From a virus: a stretch of 25,628 nucleotides of DNA. The notes under the pieces were generated by a model. The model had not been told where the DNA came from, did no database searches, and was given only the letters and a program-made list of their open reading frames with translations. Of this stretch, positions 1 through 7,908 are shown piece by piece. Position 1 is the first letter of the stretch; each line of letters opens with the position of its first letter. The DNA lies in the IMG/VR virus record IMGVR_UViG_3300022674_000006, positions 1 to 25,628 of that record; one strand, written 5' to 3'. Both the position numbers and the translations under genes were made by a program.

Positions 1-136
1 CTTTCCAATAAGGGTTTCCCCAACCATCTAAATGTTTTTGTTGTAATACTAAAATGGTTTCACCAAGTTCAGGTTTACCTTCAATTGGTTTTATTCTTTT
101 AACCCATCTTAATTCGGGTAGTGTTTCATTCCACAT
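1..136 (-). CDS. Hypothetical protein, 5' part (runs off left edge)
   Basis: The minus strand is open from an ATG at 136 to the window edge and gives 45 residues beginning MWNETLPELRWV and continuing through KPELGETILVLQQKHLDGWG. It is preceded by the A/T-rich leader AAATAAATATT, like other genes here. The pattern of a short segment mentioning a value to be returned (ETILVLQ) is common in small phage proteins of unknown role, but I do not recognise the family. It is separated from the next gene upstream (292-690) by about 155 bases in which I see no clear promoter or terminator. The C-terminal part lies outside the window. Confidence 0.6.
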   Translation of the reverse strand, partial: MWNETLPELRWVKRIKPIEGKPELGETILVLQQKHLDGWGNPYWK

Positions 137-291
137 AATATTTATTTTTCGTTTTCAATTCCGTAGGCTTACATACCTACAACAATGTTTAAAATGCATT
201 AAAACGCCATTTTACACTTATCATTTGCATTACTATATAAATGTTTAATCTATTAAACAATACTATACATATCTGTTTACATTAATAAACA

Positions 292-690
292 TTAAAAATA
301 AACAAAAGGAAGGTTTACTATCCCTTTTGACATTATTTCAAATCTCATTAAGCTATTCCTTTCGTTTAGGATATATACATTGTTGTCTTTAATCCATAAG
401 TCAATCTTGCGCCCGTTGTTATACCCTGATATGGATAGCTTGTTACGCTCGATATTAGTATAGACTATCTTGGTTCTTAATTTACCAGTCAATGATACTA
501 CTATTGAATCTTGTGAGATAGTAAGTAATCCATTAACTTTCATTGGTGCATTGCTTCCTAGCACATTAGTGTAGTTCTTTATCTCGTACTTTAAGTTAGG
601 TACTGGATAGTCGAAGTATCTATGGCTAGGCAGTTGTCCAAGTAGTAATGTGCTTAGTAGTATTAGTAGTAGTGTTAATATTTTACTCAT
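292..690 (-). CDS. Small exported protein with signal peptide
   Basis: This 132-residue protein starts MSKILTLLLILLSTLLLGQ, a classic signal peptide: a lysine near the start, a run of about 15 leucine, isoleucine and threonine residues, then a small-residue boundary near 18-20. The rest is beta-rich and polar (for example LTISQDSIVVSLTGKLRTKIVY and KIDLWIKDNNVYIL) with no cysteines. Expected location is the periplasm or outer side of the inner membrane of a Gram-negative host. It lies 5 bases after the stop of the preceding gene. I do not recognise a family. Its position at the end of the nucleotide-metabolism cluster gives no strong hint. It could alter the host envelope during infection, but that is only a guess. 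Confidence 0.7.
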   Translation of the reverse strand: MSKILTLLLILLSTLLLGQLPSHRYFDYPVPNLKYEIKNYTNVLGSNAPMKVNGLLTISQDSIVVSLTGKLRTKIVYTNIERNKLSISGYNNGRKIDLWIKDNNVYILNERNSLMRFEIMSKGIVNLPFVYF

Positions 691-694
691 GGTT

Positions 695-898
695 TCATAA
701 TTTATTTATTTTATCATTTAATCTTTTTTCTAAATATTTAAATTTTAGCCAATCTTCTATAATATCTTTATGTTTACCTTTAAGCCAATCAGGCCATTGG
801 GGACTTTTAATATACTCAATATTTTTATGCTTATCCCACCAATATTTAAGCATTCGTTTGTCAAGTTCAGTATTTTCTATTATTTTATTATCGTCCAT
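695..898 (-). CDS. Hypothetical 67-residue protein
   Basis: A short, highly charged protein beginning MDDNKIIENTELDKRM and ending LEKRLNDKINKL. It is rich in tryptophan (WWDKH, SPQWPDWLKG, EDWLKF) and lysine. It overlaps the upstream gene by 19 bases and is followed after 5 bases by the exported-protein gene, so it sits well in the operon. The upstream overlap and consistent strand support it being real. No motif is recognised. Confidence 0.5.
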   Translation of the reverse strand: MDDNKIIENTELDKRMLKYWWDKHKNIEYIKSPQWPDWLKGKHKDIIEDWLKFKYLEKRLNDKINKL

Positions 899-1110
899 CT
901 TATTTCTTGTTTATTGGATAAATTTGAATGAATAATAACTTCTATGTCAGATAGATTATCAACATTTAGTGGTACAAACCATCCTTGTAAATTATCATCA
1001 ATATAATAGAAGTGAGTTTCCATAAGAGTATCTCTAATTAAAGAATCTATTTCTAGACTATCTTTTCTAGCTCTGCTTTCCAAAAAAGATATTTCATGTT
1101 TTGTTGTCAT
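880..1110 (-). CDS. Hypothetical 76-residue protein
   Basis: The protein starts MTTKHEISFLESRARKDSLE and contains a central segment (YYIDDNLQGWFVPLNV) followed by a beta-like SDIEVIIHS. It overlaps the DUF4406 gene upstream by 17 bases and the next small gene by 19 bases, a packing typical of this array. No family is recognised. The overlapping ends make an independent promoter unlikely, so it should be made from the same transcript. Confidence 0.5.
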   Translation of the reverse strand: MTTKHEISFLESRARKDSLEIDSLIRDTLMETHFYYIDDNLQGWFVPLNVDNLSDIEVIIHSNLSNKQEIRWTIIK

Positions 1111-1432
1111 AATTATTTCTTTTATAAGTTTTTAAATCTTTAATATTATAAAAAACAGGTATTCCTAATTGCTTAGCGAAATTAACTTCTCCGTCTGCAC
1201 CTTTAGATTCACCTGGTAGTCTTAGTAAAGCGTCACATGATTTAATCCATTCTAAATCCATATAAATCCAATCTTCATACGGTCTAGGATGAGCCATGTG
1301 TTGGAAGTGGCTATAAAGAGGAACGAAGGGTAAAAACCCCTCGTCCATCAATATATCCGCCATATCCATTTGAACCTTTACATTAACTGCCACATCACCT
1401 ATGGTGTATGGACTTGCAATGTATACTTTCAT
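1094..1432 (-). CDS. DUF4406 / nucleoside 2-deoxyribosyltransferase-like protein
   Basis: This 112-residue protein opens with MKVYIASPYT, the YIASPY signature at the end of the first beta strand in nucleoside 2-deoxyribosyltransferase-like (DUF4406) proteins. Further family features follow: a helix with DMADILMDEGFLPFVP, then EDWIYMDLEWIKSCDALLRLPGESKGADGEV at about residues 52-83. There the aspartate of CDALLRLPG and the GESKGAD-E segment are expected to line the ligand pocket. Family members bind nucleosides or nucleotides; the exact reaction of DUF4406 phage proteins is not established. Its neighbours include a ribonucleotide reductase and a nuclease, which suggests a role in nucleotide salvage or host nucleotide scavenging. 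It starts 2 bases after the exonuclease gene ends. Confidence 0.85.
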   Translation of the reverse strand: MKVYIASPYTIGDVAVNVKVQMDMADILMDEGFLPFVPLYSHFQHMAHPRPYEDWIYMDLEWIKSCDALLRLPGESKGADGEVNFAKQLGIPVFYNIKDLKTYKRNNYDNKT

Positions 1433-1434
1433 AA

Positions 1435-2361
1435 TTATAGTTTTAAGTTTTTAAGATATACTGTATTACTCATTCTAAATTCAACGTTGTCATCTTTACA
1501 ACGCATTATTCTTTGTATAGTGCCTGCTGGCGTTGTGGTAGTTCTTACTAATTCTAAGTTAGTTCCTCCACAATCAGGACATGAATACTTTCCATTCCCT
1601 TTTAACGCTCCTACATGCATCATAGCTCTCATATAAGGCTTCATAGCATAATACATTTCTTCAGTAGATATAATATCTCCAATATTATAATCTAACATCT
1701 TCTGCATGTATTCTTTTTGCTCAGCGGGTGTTCCACTTTCAACCATATTCCACATATGTACGCCTTCATGATTTTGTTTTAAAGTAATACCTAAATATTT
1801 ACAAGTAAACGCCATAGAATAACTTGGTAGTCTAAATAATCGTTTACTTTGTTTCATAATATCAAATGAGCGTACCATAGTATTAACATATAATCTATGT
1901 TTTAATGCTCTTGCATTAATCCAACGATTATCAAAACGGTCATTATTTTGACCTATAACCATATCTGCGGAATTGTATTCTTCTAGAAATCTTTCCATAA
2001 GACCTCTATCATCATGCGTATCCATATCCCAATGGTCTGTATGAACCTCATCTTCTCCTAGCCATTTCCAAGCTATAGATATTATTTTAGGTTCATCTTG
2101 AAGTTGACTATAATTAACATATTGTTTACCTGTCCACCATAGTTTAGCTTCAACTTGAGAAGTTTCTATATCATATATCATGAGTTTAACTTCTTTATTC
2201 CCATTAGGGGCCCATTTGTTTATCTTTTTTCTAATTTGTCTATCCGCACTTTGTGGGATATCCTTATCTATATCTCTTATGAAATTAGCAATCTCCGTAG
2301 AAGATTTACCCATTTCATGCAGTGCTAAGATAACTGCTTTATGTTTTTTTGACCAATTCAT
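1435..2361 (-). CDS. DEDD-family 3'-5' exonuclease with N-terminal HTH and C-terminal zinc-ribbon-like end
   Basis: This protein has 308 residues from the ATG at 2361; a start nine codons earlier would run into the preceding gene. The first 45 residues (HKAVILALHEMGKSSTEIANFI) look like a helix-turn-helix. An RNase H-like exonuclease domain follows: motif I is YDIET, motif II lies in VIGQNNDRFDNRW, and motif III is the YNIGDIISTEEMYY segment. These supply the acidic metal-binding residues of DnaQ-like or DNA polymerase-type 3'-5' exonucleases. The C-terminus has CPDCGG followed by a later single cysteine, so a zinc ribbon is incomplete or atypical. Likely roles are processing of DNA ends or proofreading for a separate polymerase; no polymerase domain is present in this ORF. 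It begins one base after the sigma-like gene. Confidence 0.8.
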   Translation of the reverse strand: MNWSKKHKAVILALHEMGKSSTEIANFIRDIDKDIPQSADRQIRKKINKWAPNGNKEVKLMIYDIETSQVEAKLWWTGKQYVNYSQLQDEPKIISIAWKWLGEDEVHTDHWDMDTHDDRGLMERFLEEYNSADMVIGQNNDRFDNRWINARALKHRLYVNTMVRSFDIMKQSKRLFRLPSYSMAFTCKYLGITLKQNHEGVHMWNMVESGTPAEQKEYMQKMLDYNIGDIISTEEMYYAMKPYMRAMMHVGALKGNGKYSCPDCGGTNLELVRTTTTPAGTIQRIMRCKDDNVEFRMSNTVYLKNLKL

Positions 2362-2362
2362 A

Positions 2363-2791
2363 TCAATATATATTGTCGATAGATGCACTATTATCTAAAT
2401 AGACGTAGATTATTCTATCTCTTTTTTGAGTAGATACATTTCTTCTTTTATGATATTTAGGTCGTCCAGTTGCGTCATGATTTTTTAGTTTTCGTAAAAA
2501 GTCATAAGTTAAATTGATAACCATAGATGTGGCTAAAGCAAAACCATTGCCTCTATCCGCATTATATCTAAGTAAGTATCTGATTAATAACTTCTCAAGG
2601 ATATACATTTCTAGTTCATAATAAACTTCGTTTTGTATATCCTTGATGTTAAATTTAGAACTATGAATTATATTTCTTGTTAAATCAACTAAAAATCGTC
2701 CTAATTTTTCAGTCCATCTCCCTTGTTCCTTAGACTTCTTTGATTCTAAATCAAAAGTATGCTTGTCTATAAATACTTGATTATAATACAT
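2363..2791 (-). CDS. T4 gp55-like late sigma factor candidate
   Basis: The likely start is the ATG at 2791, just after the stop of the upstream gene, giving 142 residues from MYYNQVFIDKH. The central part (KEQGRWTEKLGRFLVDLTRNIIHSSKF, then LLIRYLLRYNADRGNGFALATSMVINLTYDFLRKLK) resembles the small sigma-70 region 2-like proteins of T4 gp55 type. These share a helix with an RYNxxxGNxFAxxT pattern and a following F-LR-LK. Such proteins bind host RNA polymerase and direct it to phage late promoters. The basic tail (GRPKYHKRRNVS) fits DNA contact. The assignment rests on pattern recognition only. If right, it would control late genes that lie outside this window, perhaps the plus-strand genes beyond the right edge. 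Confidence 0.6.
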   Translation of the reverse strand: MYYNQVFIDKHTFDLESKKSKEQGRWTEKLGRFLVDLTRNIIHSSKFNIKDIQNEVYYELEMYILEKLLIRYLLRYNADRGNGFALATSMVINLTYDFLRKLKNHDATGRPKYHKRRNVSTQKRDRIIYVYLDNSASIDNIY

Positions 2792-2792
2792 A

Positions 2793-3047
2793 TTAATCTT
2801 TATATTTAAGAACAGCGGCATCCTCACATTGTAGAATAAAATATATAAAGTCTTCTAGTTCTTTTGTTGGGATTTCAGTTATTATTTTTATATTTAACAA
2901 GGAAACTTTATCATTGAATTTTACTAAAGAATCTACTGCATACGCTATCTTGGATAGAGTAATCTCTTCTAAGTTTGTTACAAATGAATTAGTTTCCTTG
3001 TTAACAAAAATTAAGTTATCGTAATTAGCTAATATATCAAATCTCAT
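2793..3047 (-). CDS. Hypothetical 84-residue protein
   Basis: I chose the ATG at 3047 (MRFDILANYDNLIFVNKET); an upstream in-frame start would overlap the gene before it. The sequence has alternating hydrophobic stretches (LSKIAYAVDSLV, VSLLNIKIITEIP) and ends FILQCEDAAVLKYKD. It reads like a small mixed alpha/beta protein. No family is recognised. It sits directly before the sigma-like gene with one base between them, so the two are probably co-translated. Confidence 0.6.
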   Translation of the reverse strand: MRFDILANYDNLIFVNKETNSFVTNLEEITLSKIAYAVDSLVKFNDKVSLLNIKIITEIPTKELEDFIYFILQCEDAAVLKYKD

Positions 3048-3066
3048 GTGTAGTTTTTTGTTATAT

Positions 3067-3375
3067 TTACGACAATAAACCAAAAAGGTTACGTAAATTC
3101 CTAACTTTTTTAGGTTTACCTGTTAGACCACTCTCTTCAGCAAGTAATTTCTTTTGGTTTTTAATTACTGTTAAGACTTTTTGAGATTCTCTTTCTCGTT
3201 GTCTACTTTCTCTTAATTTTTCAGTTAAATCAGAAACTTTAACTTTAAGCGTGTCAATTTCTTCCATCGCCATAGTTAAATTTTGTTTCAAACTCTTTTG
3301 GATATCTCTATTATCCTTAGCCAATTGATATAATTCGGCTTTATTATATTTGTTTAATGGTTTTCTTATGCTCAT
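3067..3375 (-). CDS. Coiled-coil hypothetical protein
   Basis: From the ATG at 3375 this gives 102 residues starting MSIRKPLNKYNKAELYQLA, which looks like a short N-terminal helix often seen before coiled coils. Residues about 20-75 are a strong heptad-like coiled coil (SLKQNLTMAMEEIDTLKVKV, DLTEKLRESRQRERESQKVL). The end is basic (GKPKKVRNLRNLFGLLS). It could be a scaffolding or DNA-associated small protein; the sequence does not say more. The chosen start avoids overlap with the phosphatase gene, which ends at 3380. Confidence 0.65.
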   Translation of the reverse strand: MSIRKPLNKYNKAELYQLAKDNRDIQKSLKQNLTMAMEEIDTLKVKVSDLTEKLRESRQRERESQKVLTVIKNQKKLLAEESGLTGKPKKVRNLRNLFGLLS

Positions 3376-3379
3376 CTTT

Positions 3380-4069
3380 TTATATATATAAAATATTGCC
3401 ATTACTAGTTAATTTACCAAATTTACCATCTGTAACAACAGAACCGTTGCTAAATATAGTTTTATAATTTGCTAATTTAATAGTACCAGCGTTAATTATG
3501 TCTTTGTTATTATGAATGTGTCCAGATAAAAATAATTTAGGCTCTATTTGTAAAACTCTTTTTAATAAAGCATTACATCCACAAAATTCAATAATATTAT
3601 CTCTGTTATAAGATAAATCTAATATTCCTTTTGGTGGGCCATGAACTACTATAATATCTGTATCATCTGGTATATTAACCCATATATCATGTAGTTTAGC
3701 TCTAGCTTTCATAAATGACCAATTTCCAAATGTAGGTGTAAAAGGGCTTCCCCATATTTTTATACCTTCAATCTCAATAAAATCATTTTCTAAGTATATA
3801 ATACCTTTATCTAAAAAATCATCTTTAGTAATATACCCAGCTTCTATACTAGAATCATGGTTACCAGCAACATATATTTTATATTTTATATTTAAATTTC
3901 CAAACCATGTTAAAAATGCTGATACTTCTTGGTGATTTATATGTAATTGTTTAGGATTACTAGAATCTCCAGAAAATATAACAATATCTACATCGTCTGG
4001 CACATTAAGTAATTCATGATAAGTATGAGTGTCACTTATATGCCATATTTTAAATTTATCATCTTTCAT
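3380..4069 (-). CDS. Calcineurin-like metallophosphoesterase
   Basis: The 229-residue protein starts at the ATG at 4069 (MKDDKFKIWHISDTH). All five metallophosphoesterase motifs are visible in order: D-x-H in ISDTH (residues 13-15), GD in VIFSGDSSN, GNHD in VAGNHDSS, H in VVHGPPKG, and GHxH in LSGHIHN. These residues bind two metal ions and hydrolyse phosphoesters. The short, single-domain form resembles phage and bacterial phosphatases of the YfcE/UDP-hydrolase type or DNA-end-processing enzymes, but without long extensions the substrate cannot be named. It follows the reductase gene by 13 bases. A role in nucleotide metabolism is plausible because of this placement. Confidence 0.9.
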   Translation of the reverse strand: MKDDKFKIWHISDTHTYHELLNVPDDVDIVIFSGDSSNPKQLHINHQEVSAFLTWFGNLNIKYKIYVAGNHDSSIEAGYITKDDFLDKGIIYLENDFIEIEGIKIWGSPFTPTFGNWSFMKARAKLHDIWVNIPDDTDIIVVHGPPKGILDLSYNRDNIIEFCGCNALLKRVLQIEPKLFLSGHIHNNKDIINAGTIKLANYKTIFSNGSVVTDGKFGKLTSNGNILYI

Positions 4070-4082
4070 CTTATATTTTATT

Positions 4083-5124
4083 TTATCCACACTTGCTATA
4101 ACCACAACTTTTGCAGTTTAAGCATCCTTCTTCACGCACCAATTCTGATGAACACTCTGGGCATTTCTCAGATTGATGTTTATCGCTTGCGTATTTATTT
4201 AATACTCTCGCAATACTTTTACTAAATGCTGTAATATCACCTTCTGATTTTCTCAGTTGTTCAACAGCAAAATCAATAGCACCTCCATGTCTAAGCCCAA
4301 AACTAAGTAATCTAGTAATTACAGCTTCTTCTTTAGTCATTTTAGATGTTATATCTTCAATAAGTAAGTCATCTTTGATTTGTAAATTGTATTTTGACTT
4401 ACTAACTTTTATTAAATCACCAACTGATGGTTTAATATTCCATTCATTGGGTATTGCAAATACTTCATATGGGTTACCATGATAAAGTCCTACAATCACA
4501 ACGAACTCCTCTCCTCTATATTTTGTAATATGAATATCACAAGATAAAGATTTAGGGCGTTTAGGGGCATCTTTATATTTAAATGTCTCCTTAACCTCTG
4601 GATTTGTAACTAAAACTCCACTTCTAGAGCCGTCACGGTATACAGTTATACCTTTTAATCCAAGATTCCATGCTTTCAAATATATATCAGACACTTCTTT
4701 TTCTGATACTGTACTTGGTAAATTTATAGTTGAACTAATACTATGTGTAATATACTTTTGTAATATACTTTGTAATTCCACACGTTTAAGCCAATCTATG
4801 TCATTAGCTGTACTACCATACCAAGGCGAATCTTCAAAAAACGCTGTTAGTTGTTTATTATCTAATTCAGATATCCATTTATTAAAATGATTATCATCAT
4901 CAAAAGAAATTCCATAATCTGGAGAGCTTTTTTTAATCCACTCTTTAAATTTAGGATGTAATACAGGATATTCAGTCCATGAATCACCATTATCATCAAC
5001 AAAATTGACTTTAACATTTTCATCATTCGGATTAACCTTTTTACGTCTAGTATAAAACGGAGCAAATAGAGGCTCTATACCGCTAGTTGTTTGTGTTAAT
5101 ATACTAACTGTCCCAGTAGGAGCG
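4083..5124 (-). CDS. nrdJ: Class II ribonucleotide reductase, exon 2 (C-terminal part)
   Basis: This is the second exon of the split reductase. The frame opens directly after the intron with A-P-T-G-T (the conserved substrate-phosphate-binding segment APTGTVSI), then SSGIEP-like TSGIEPLFAPFY, and continues to the stop at 4083. Further in are KGITVYRDGSRSG, typical of adenosylcobalamin-dependent NrdJ proteins. The C-terminus has the CPEC...CLNCKSCGYSKCG cysteine cluster, the redox tail that re-reduces the active site. Joined to 6042-7504 it gives 834 residues, a normal NrdJ size. Without the intron an apparent start exists at 5195, but its first 24 residues come from intron sequence and are not reductase-like. 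Confidence 0.93.
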
Positions 5125-6041
5125 CAAATGTTATGTATGCCGTTTAAACATACTCTCAGAGTTTCCTCTGAGTATCGGACTATATCATCATCCATTAAGG
5201 ATGTTGGATTTTCGTGGGAAGGGTTATTGTTAGGCTCACCTTCCTAGTCTCTGAACCTTCTAATCTCTTTTAACCTAAGATTAGCTTGGCTGCTGATTGG
5301 CATGATTAATCACCAAATCACATAATTTTATAAAATAATCTTCATCATAATTTCTCTTCATAAAGTTTATATCTCTATGAACCCATTGAACATTTCCTTC
5401 AATATAACCAATGTTAGAATTTATCCTATCTAGAGATGCGTTCCACCCCTTATAGTTTAAATTTCCTTTATTGACAGTCATATTTGGTTGTTTTAATGTT
5501 ATATCTAATCCTGATAATGCACATTTATGACCTTGTTTAATCATCAATGTCCATAAATTATCAGTAGTCATATAGCCATCATCAAACTCAATATTTCTCT
5601 TTAAAGCATTTTGACTTATCTTTAATAATTGTGTTTTACTTAAATCACCAGTACCTTGATGACCAGTACTATAACCTTTATGTGCTATTTTTTTAGATTT
5701 AACATTAGCTAAATACTTTTCTTTATTAGAACAAGCTCTACATTTTGTTGCTTGTTTAGATTTAAGTATATCAGCCCTTATTAAATGTTCTGTGTTACAT
5801 AGAGTACATTCTACTTTGATATGTCCTCTATTACGATTTGATTTATCTTTTACCATATATACGCCTTCATCTATAACTTTATAGTTTCCAAACATGGTAT
5901 CTTTTTTTATGTTAATTCTTTTTCCCATTTTGTGCTTTTACTTCTTATATACGAAGCAAACCCAAAAAGGTTTAATTAATTTTAGCTTTCCAGCAATTTA
6001 TCCAATTTTTCAATACACATTACTGTGTAAAGCCACCATTG
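5125..6041 (-). ncRNA. Group I intron (IA2-like) in the ribonucleotide reductase gene, with HNH ORF
   Basis: The intron is 917 bases. The exon ends in ACCAU and the intron ends in G at 5125, and joining them restores T-I-A-P-T-G-T with the frame intact. P1 can form between exon CCAU and GUGG with a U-G pair at the 5' splice site. A P2 hairpin with a GUAA tetraloop lies at 6014-6031. P7 is formed by GACUA (5245-5249) and UAGUC (5178-5182) within GAUGAUAUAGUCC, like T4 td/nrdB introns. P9 has a GAAA tetraloop (5155-5172). The strand between GCUGG and CAGC gives P4. The HNH gene at 5281-5928 is nested between the 5' elements and P7. Confidence 0.92.
5281..5928 (-). CDS. HNH homing endonuclease in the reductase intron
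   Basis: This 215-residue protein starts MGKRINIKKDTMFGNY. A CxxC-x(n)-CxxC zinc-binding pair (CTLCNTEH and KCRACSNK, about residues 40-68) precedes a C-terminal HNH-type domain. In that domain GHKCALSGLDI, ASLDRINSNIGYIEGNVQWVHRDIN and the following FMKRNY match phage HNH enzymes of the kind found in group I introns. It nicks or cuts the intronless reductase allele so that the intron can be copied in. The last codons (NQQPS and stop) coincide with the intron's P4/Q-type element (CAGC...AAGCUAA). The coding end therefore doubles as catalytic RNA. The promoter or start signal is not obvious. Confidence 0.88.
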   Translation of the reverse strand: MGKRINIKKDTMFGNYKVIDEGVYMVKDKSNRNRGHIKVECTLCNTEHLIRADILKSKQATKCRACSNKEKYLANVKSKKIAHKGYSTGHQGTGDLSKTQLLKISQNALKRNIEFDDGYMTTDNLWTLMIKQGHKCALSGLDITLKQPNMTVNKGNLNYKGWNASLDRINSNIGYIEGNVQWVHRDINFMKRNYDEDYFIKLCDLVINHANQQPS

Positions 6042-7504
6042 ATGGTGCTCCAACTTACATTCCTACGCCCATATCTTTCCATTCTAGCATATTGTTGTGG
6101 AAACTCTTGTTGTAACATAGCATAAAAAGGATTATCCTCTCTATTTCTGTCCCAACCTTTAAAGGTTCCTCTTAGAATTGCTAAATCTGTAGTACAATCT
6201 AATTCAGACTCTAATTTAGCCTTCATTATTCCTTTGGCATATCTTAAAGCTAAATCAGAATCATATCCTACACCTAACATAGCAAATACATCTCCTAAAC
6301 CCGTAAACCCTAATCCAGTTCTTCTTGAAGCTGAAGCAGTTTCACGGACTTTATTCCATAAATTAAATTCCACACGCTTCAATTCCTCTTCTTCGGGGTC
6401 ATTGTATATTTTTTGGAGTATTCTATCAATGTGTTCTAATTCTAAATCAATTAAATCATCAGATAATCTCATTGCTTGATAATTAACTTGATAAAATTCA
6501 TTAAAATCAAAATATGCCTCTTTTGTAAATGGATTTTTAACAAAAGCTGTTAAATTTACTGCAATTAATCTACATGCGTCATAAGGTTGCATAGCAATCT
6601 CACTGCATGGGTTTGTTGTAACTTGTTTAAATTGAGGATAACATCCATCTGGTGAATAATTAACCATATTATCCCAAAACATTAATCCTGGTTCTGCTAC
6701 ACTATGTGCAGATTTAATAATTTCATTCCAAACATTAGTTGCACTAGCTGATTGCACAAGCAACTCATTTCCTTGAGAAAAACTTTGTACATAATCAGCA
6801 TCTTCAGTTACTGCATTCATGAAATCATCGTTAAGTTTTACTGAGATATTAGCTCCAGTTACTTGAGTTAAATCTCTTTTCATTTTAACAAAACTTAATA
6901 TATCTGGATGCGTTACATCCATACTAAGCATTAATGCTCCTCTACGACCATTTTGAGCTACCTCTCGTGTCGTATTAGAGAATCTATGCATGAATGATGC
7001 CGCTCCAGTTGAACTCTTTGCTACATTGCTTGTAGGAGCTCCTGCTGGGCGTAATGTAGATAAATCAATACCTACTCCACCTCTTCGTTTCATCAACTGA
7101 GCCATTTCCTCGTCTTTTTGGAATATACCTCCATACGAATCAACTGGTTGACCTACTACGAAACAGTTAGATAAAGACCCTATTGTGCCTGAACCTAATT
7201 GACTCATTATACTTCCTTGAGGAACAATATACTTAAAGTCTTTAAACAATAAATATATAACTTCTTCTGTTAAAGTTGGTGAGATTTTACCATATTGTGA
7301 CAGCGCATTATATTTTACAGCTGTTGTATCCAAGTTTGAATATTTAGCCTCAACTCTTGCGAATTGTTTAGCCATACGTTTATGCATTTGGTCATAATGA
7401 CTTTCATCTTCTAATGCATACTTACTTTTCCAAACGGAGATAGCTAATTCATCTCCATTAAACATTTCTCTATCTACTATTTTCTCTTCTTCACGGTTAT
7501 CCAT
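6042..7504 (-). CDS. nrdJ: Class II (adenosylcobalamin) ribonucleotide reductase, exon 1
   Basis: Exon 1 encodes residues 1-487 plus two bases of the next codon. It makes deoxyribonucleotides for phage DNA synthesis. Key elements are SNCFVVG (C114, redox cysteine), GGVGIDLSTLRP and RRGALMLSMDVTHPD in the barrel, TTNPCSEI (N298 to E302; C300 is the expected thiyl radical) and DACRL (C311, redox partner). RRNVSW ends the exon. A start at 7504 overlaps RusA by 28 bases; an alternative at 7465 (MFNGDELAISVWKSKY) would not overlap and also leaves the conserved part intact. Class II enzymes work with or without oxygen. There is no separate small subunit gene, which fits class II. Confidence 0.95.
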
Positions 7505-7908
7505 ACTCCAGGATTATTTTTATCTACTGTATAGGGTTTGTCATCAATCCATATACAAGTAGGAATTACACAATTCATGTCATCATCTTCTATAATATCA
7601 AAAGCTGTCATTAAATCAAATATGATTTGTACAGCATTATGAAAATCAAATCTACGCTTACTGTCTCTAACAAAATGAAAGCCCACTTCTATCGGATAAT
7701 CAAAACCAGAAAACAAATCCCGTAGTTCGTCTACGGGAAATGTTATATCTCTAGTTTTATATCCTCTAACTTCTTTTTTGCTAGATGAATAGCCTTGAAT
7801 GCCATGTTGTCTTAAATACTTCATCACAGTCTTTGACATAAATGACCCTTTTGAGGTATTTATACGACTGTTTTTTGAAGACGGAACATTGCCTTCAATA
7901 AATATCAT
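7477..7908 (-). CDS. RusA-type Holliday junction resolvase
   Basis: The 143-residue protein starts MIFIEGNVPSSKNSR, the usual RusA opening (a beta strand followed by P-S-K-N). The catalytic region RDSKRRFDFHNAVQIIFDLM (81-100) holds the conserved basic residues and acids (D88 and D98), and IIEDDDMN (106-112) gives the third acid cluster. RusA dimers cut four-way junctions and branched DNA, resolving replication and recombination intermediates before packaging. Its length is near the family's typical 120-140. It starts in an ATG overlapping the previous gene's stop and ends inside the start of the reductase gene. Confidence 0.92.
   Translation of the reverse strand: MIFIEGNVPSSKNSRINTSKGSFMSKTVMKYLRQHGIQGYSSSKKEVRGYKTRDITFPVDELRDLFSGFDYPIEVGFHFVRDSKRRFDFHNAVQIIFDLMTAFDIIEDDDMNCVIPTCIWIDDKPYTVDKNNPGVWITVKKRK

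Noticed and set aside
54-248. Plus-strand ORF spanning the left edge gene and the intergenic gap.
   Set aside because: No start signal or protein features; it opposes a better-supported leftward gene. Shadow of AT-rich sequence.
648-935. A 95-residue plus-strand ORF with several hydrophobic stretches, resembling a membrane protein.
   Set aside because: It lies opposite two consistent minus-strand genes with operon-like overlaps. The hydrophobicity arises from reading antisense of the AT-rich coding strand.
4083-5195. Treating the reductase second exon as a separate gene starting at 5195.
   Set aside because: The first 24 residues are intron sequence with no similarity to reductases, and the conserved APTGT begins exactly at the splice join. 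The gene is one split gene.
6020-7504. Intein or frameshift interrupting the reductase.
   Set aside because: Protein frame ends with a stop soon after the break and there are no intein end residues (Cys/Ser start, HN-Cys end). Group I core elements explain it.
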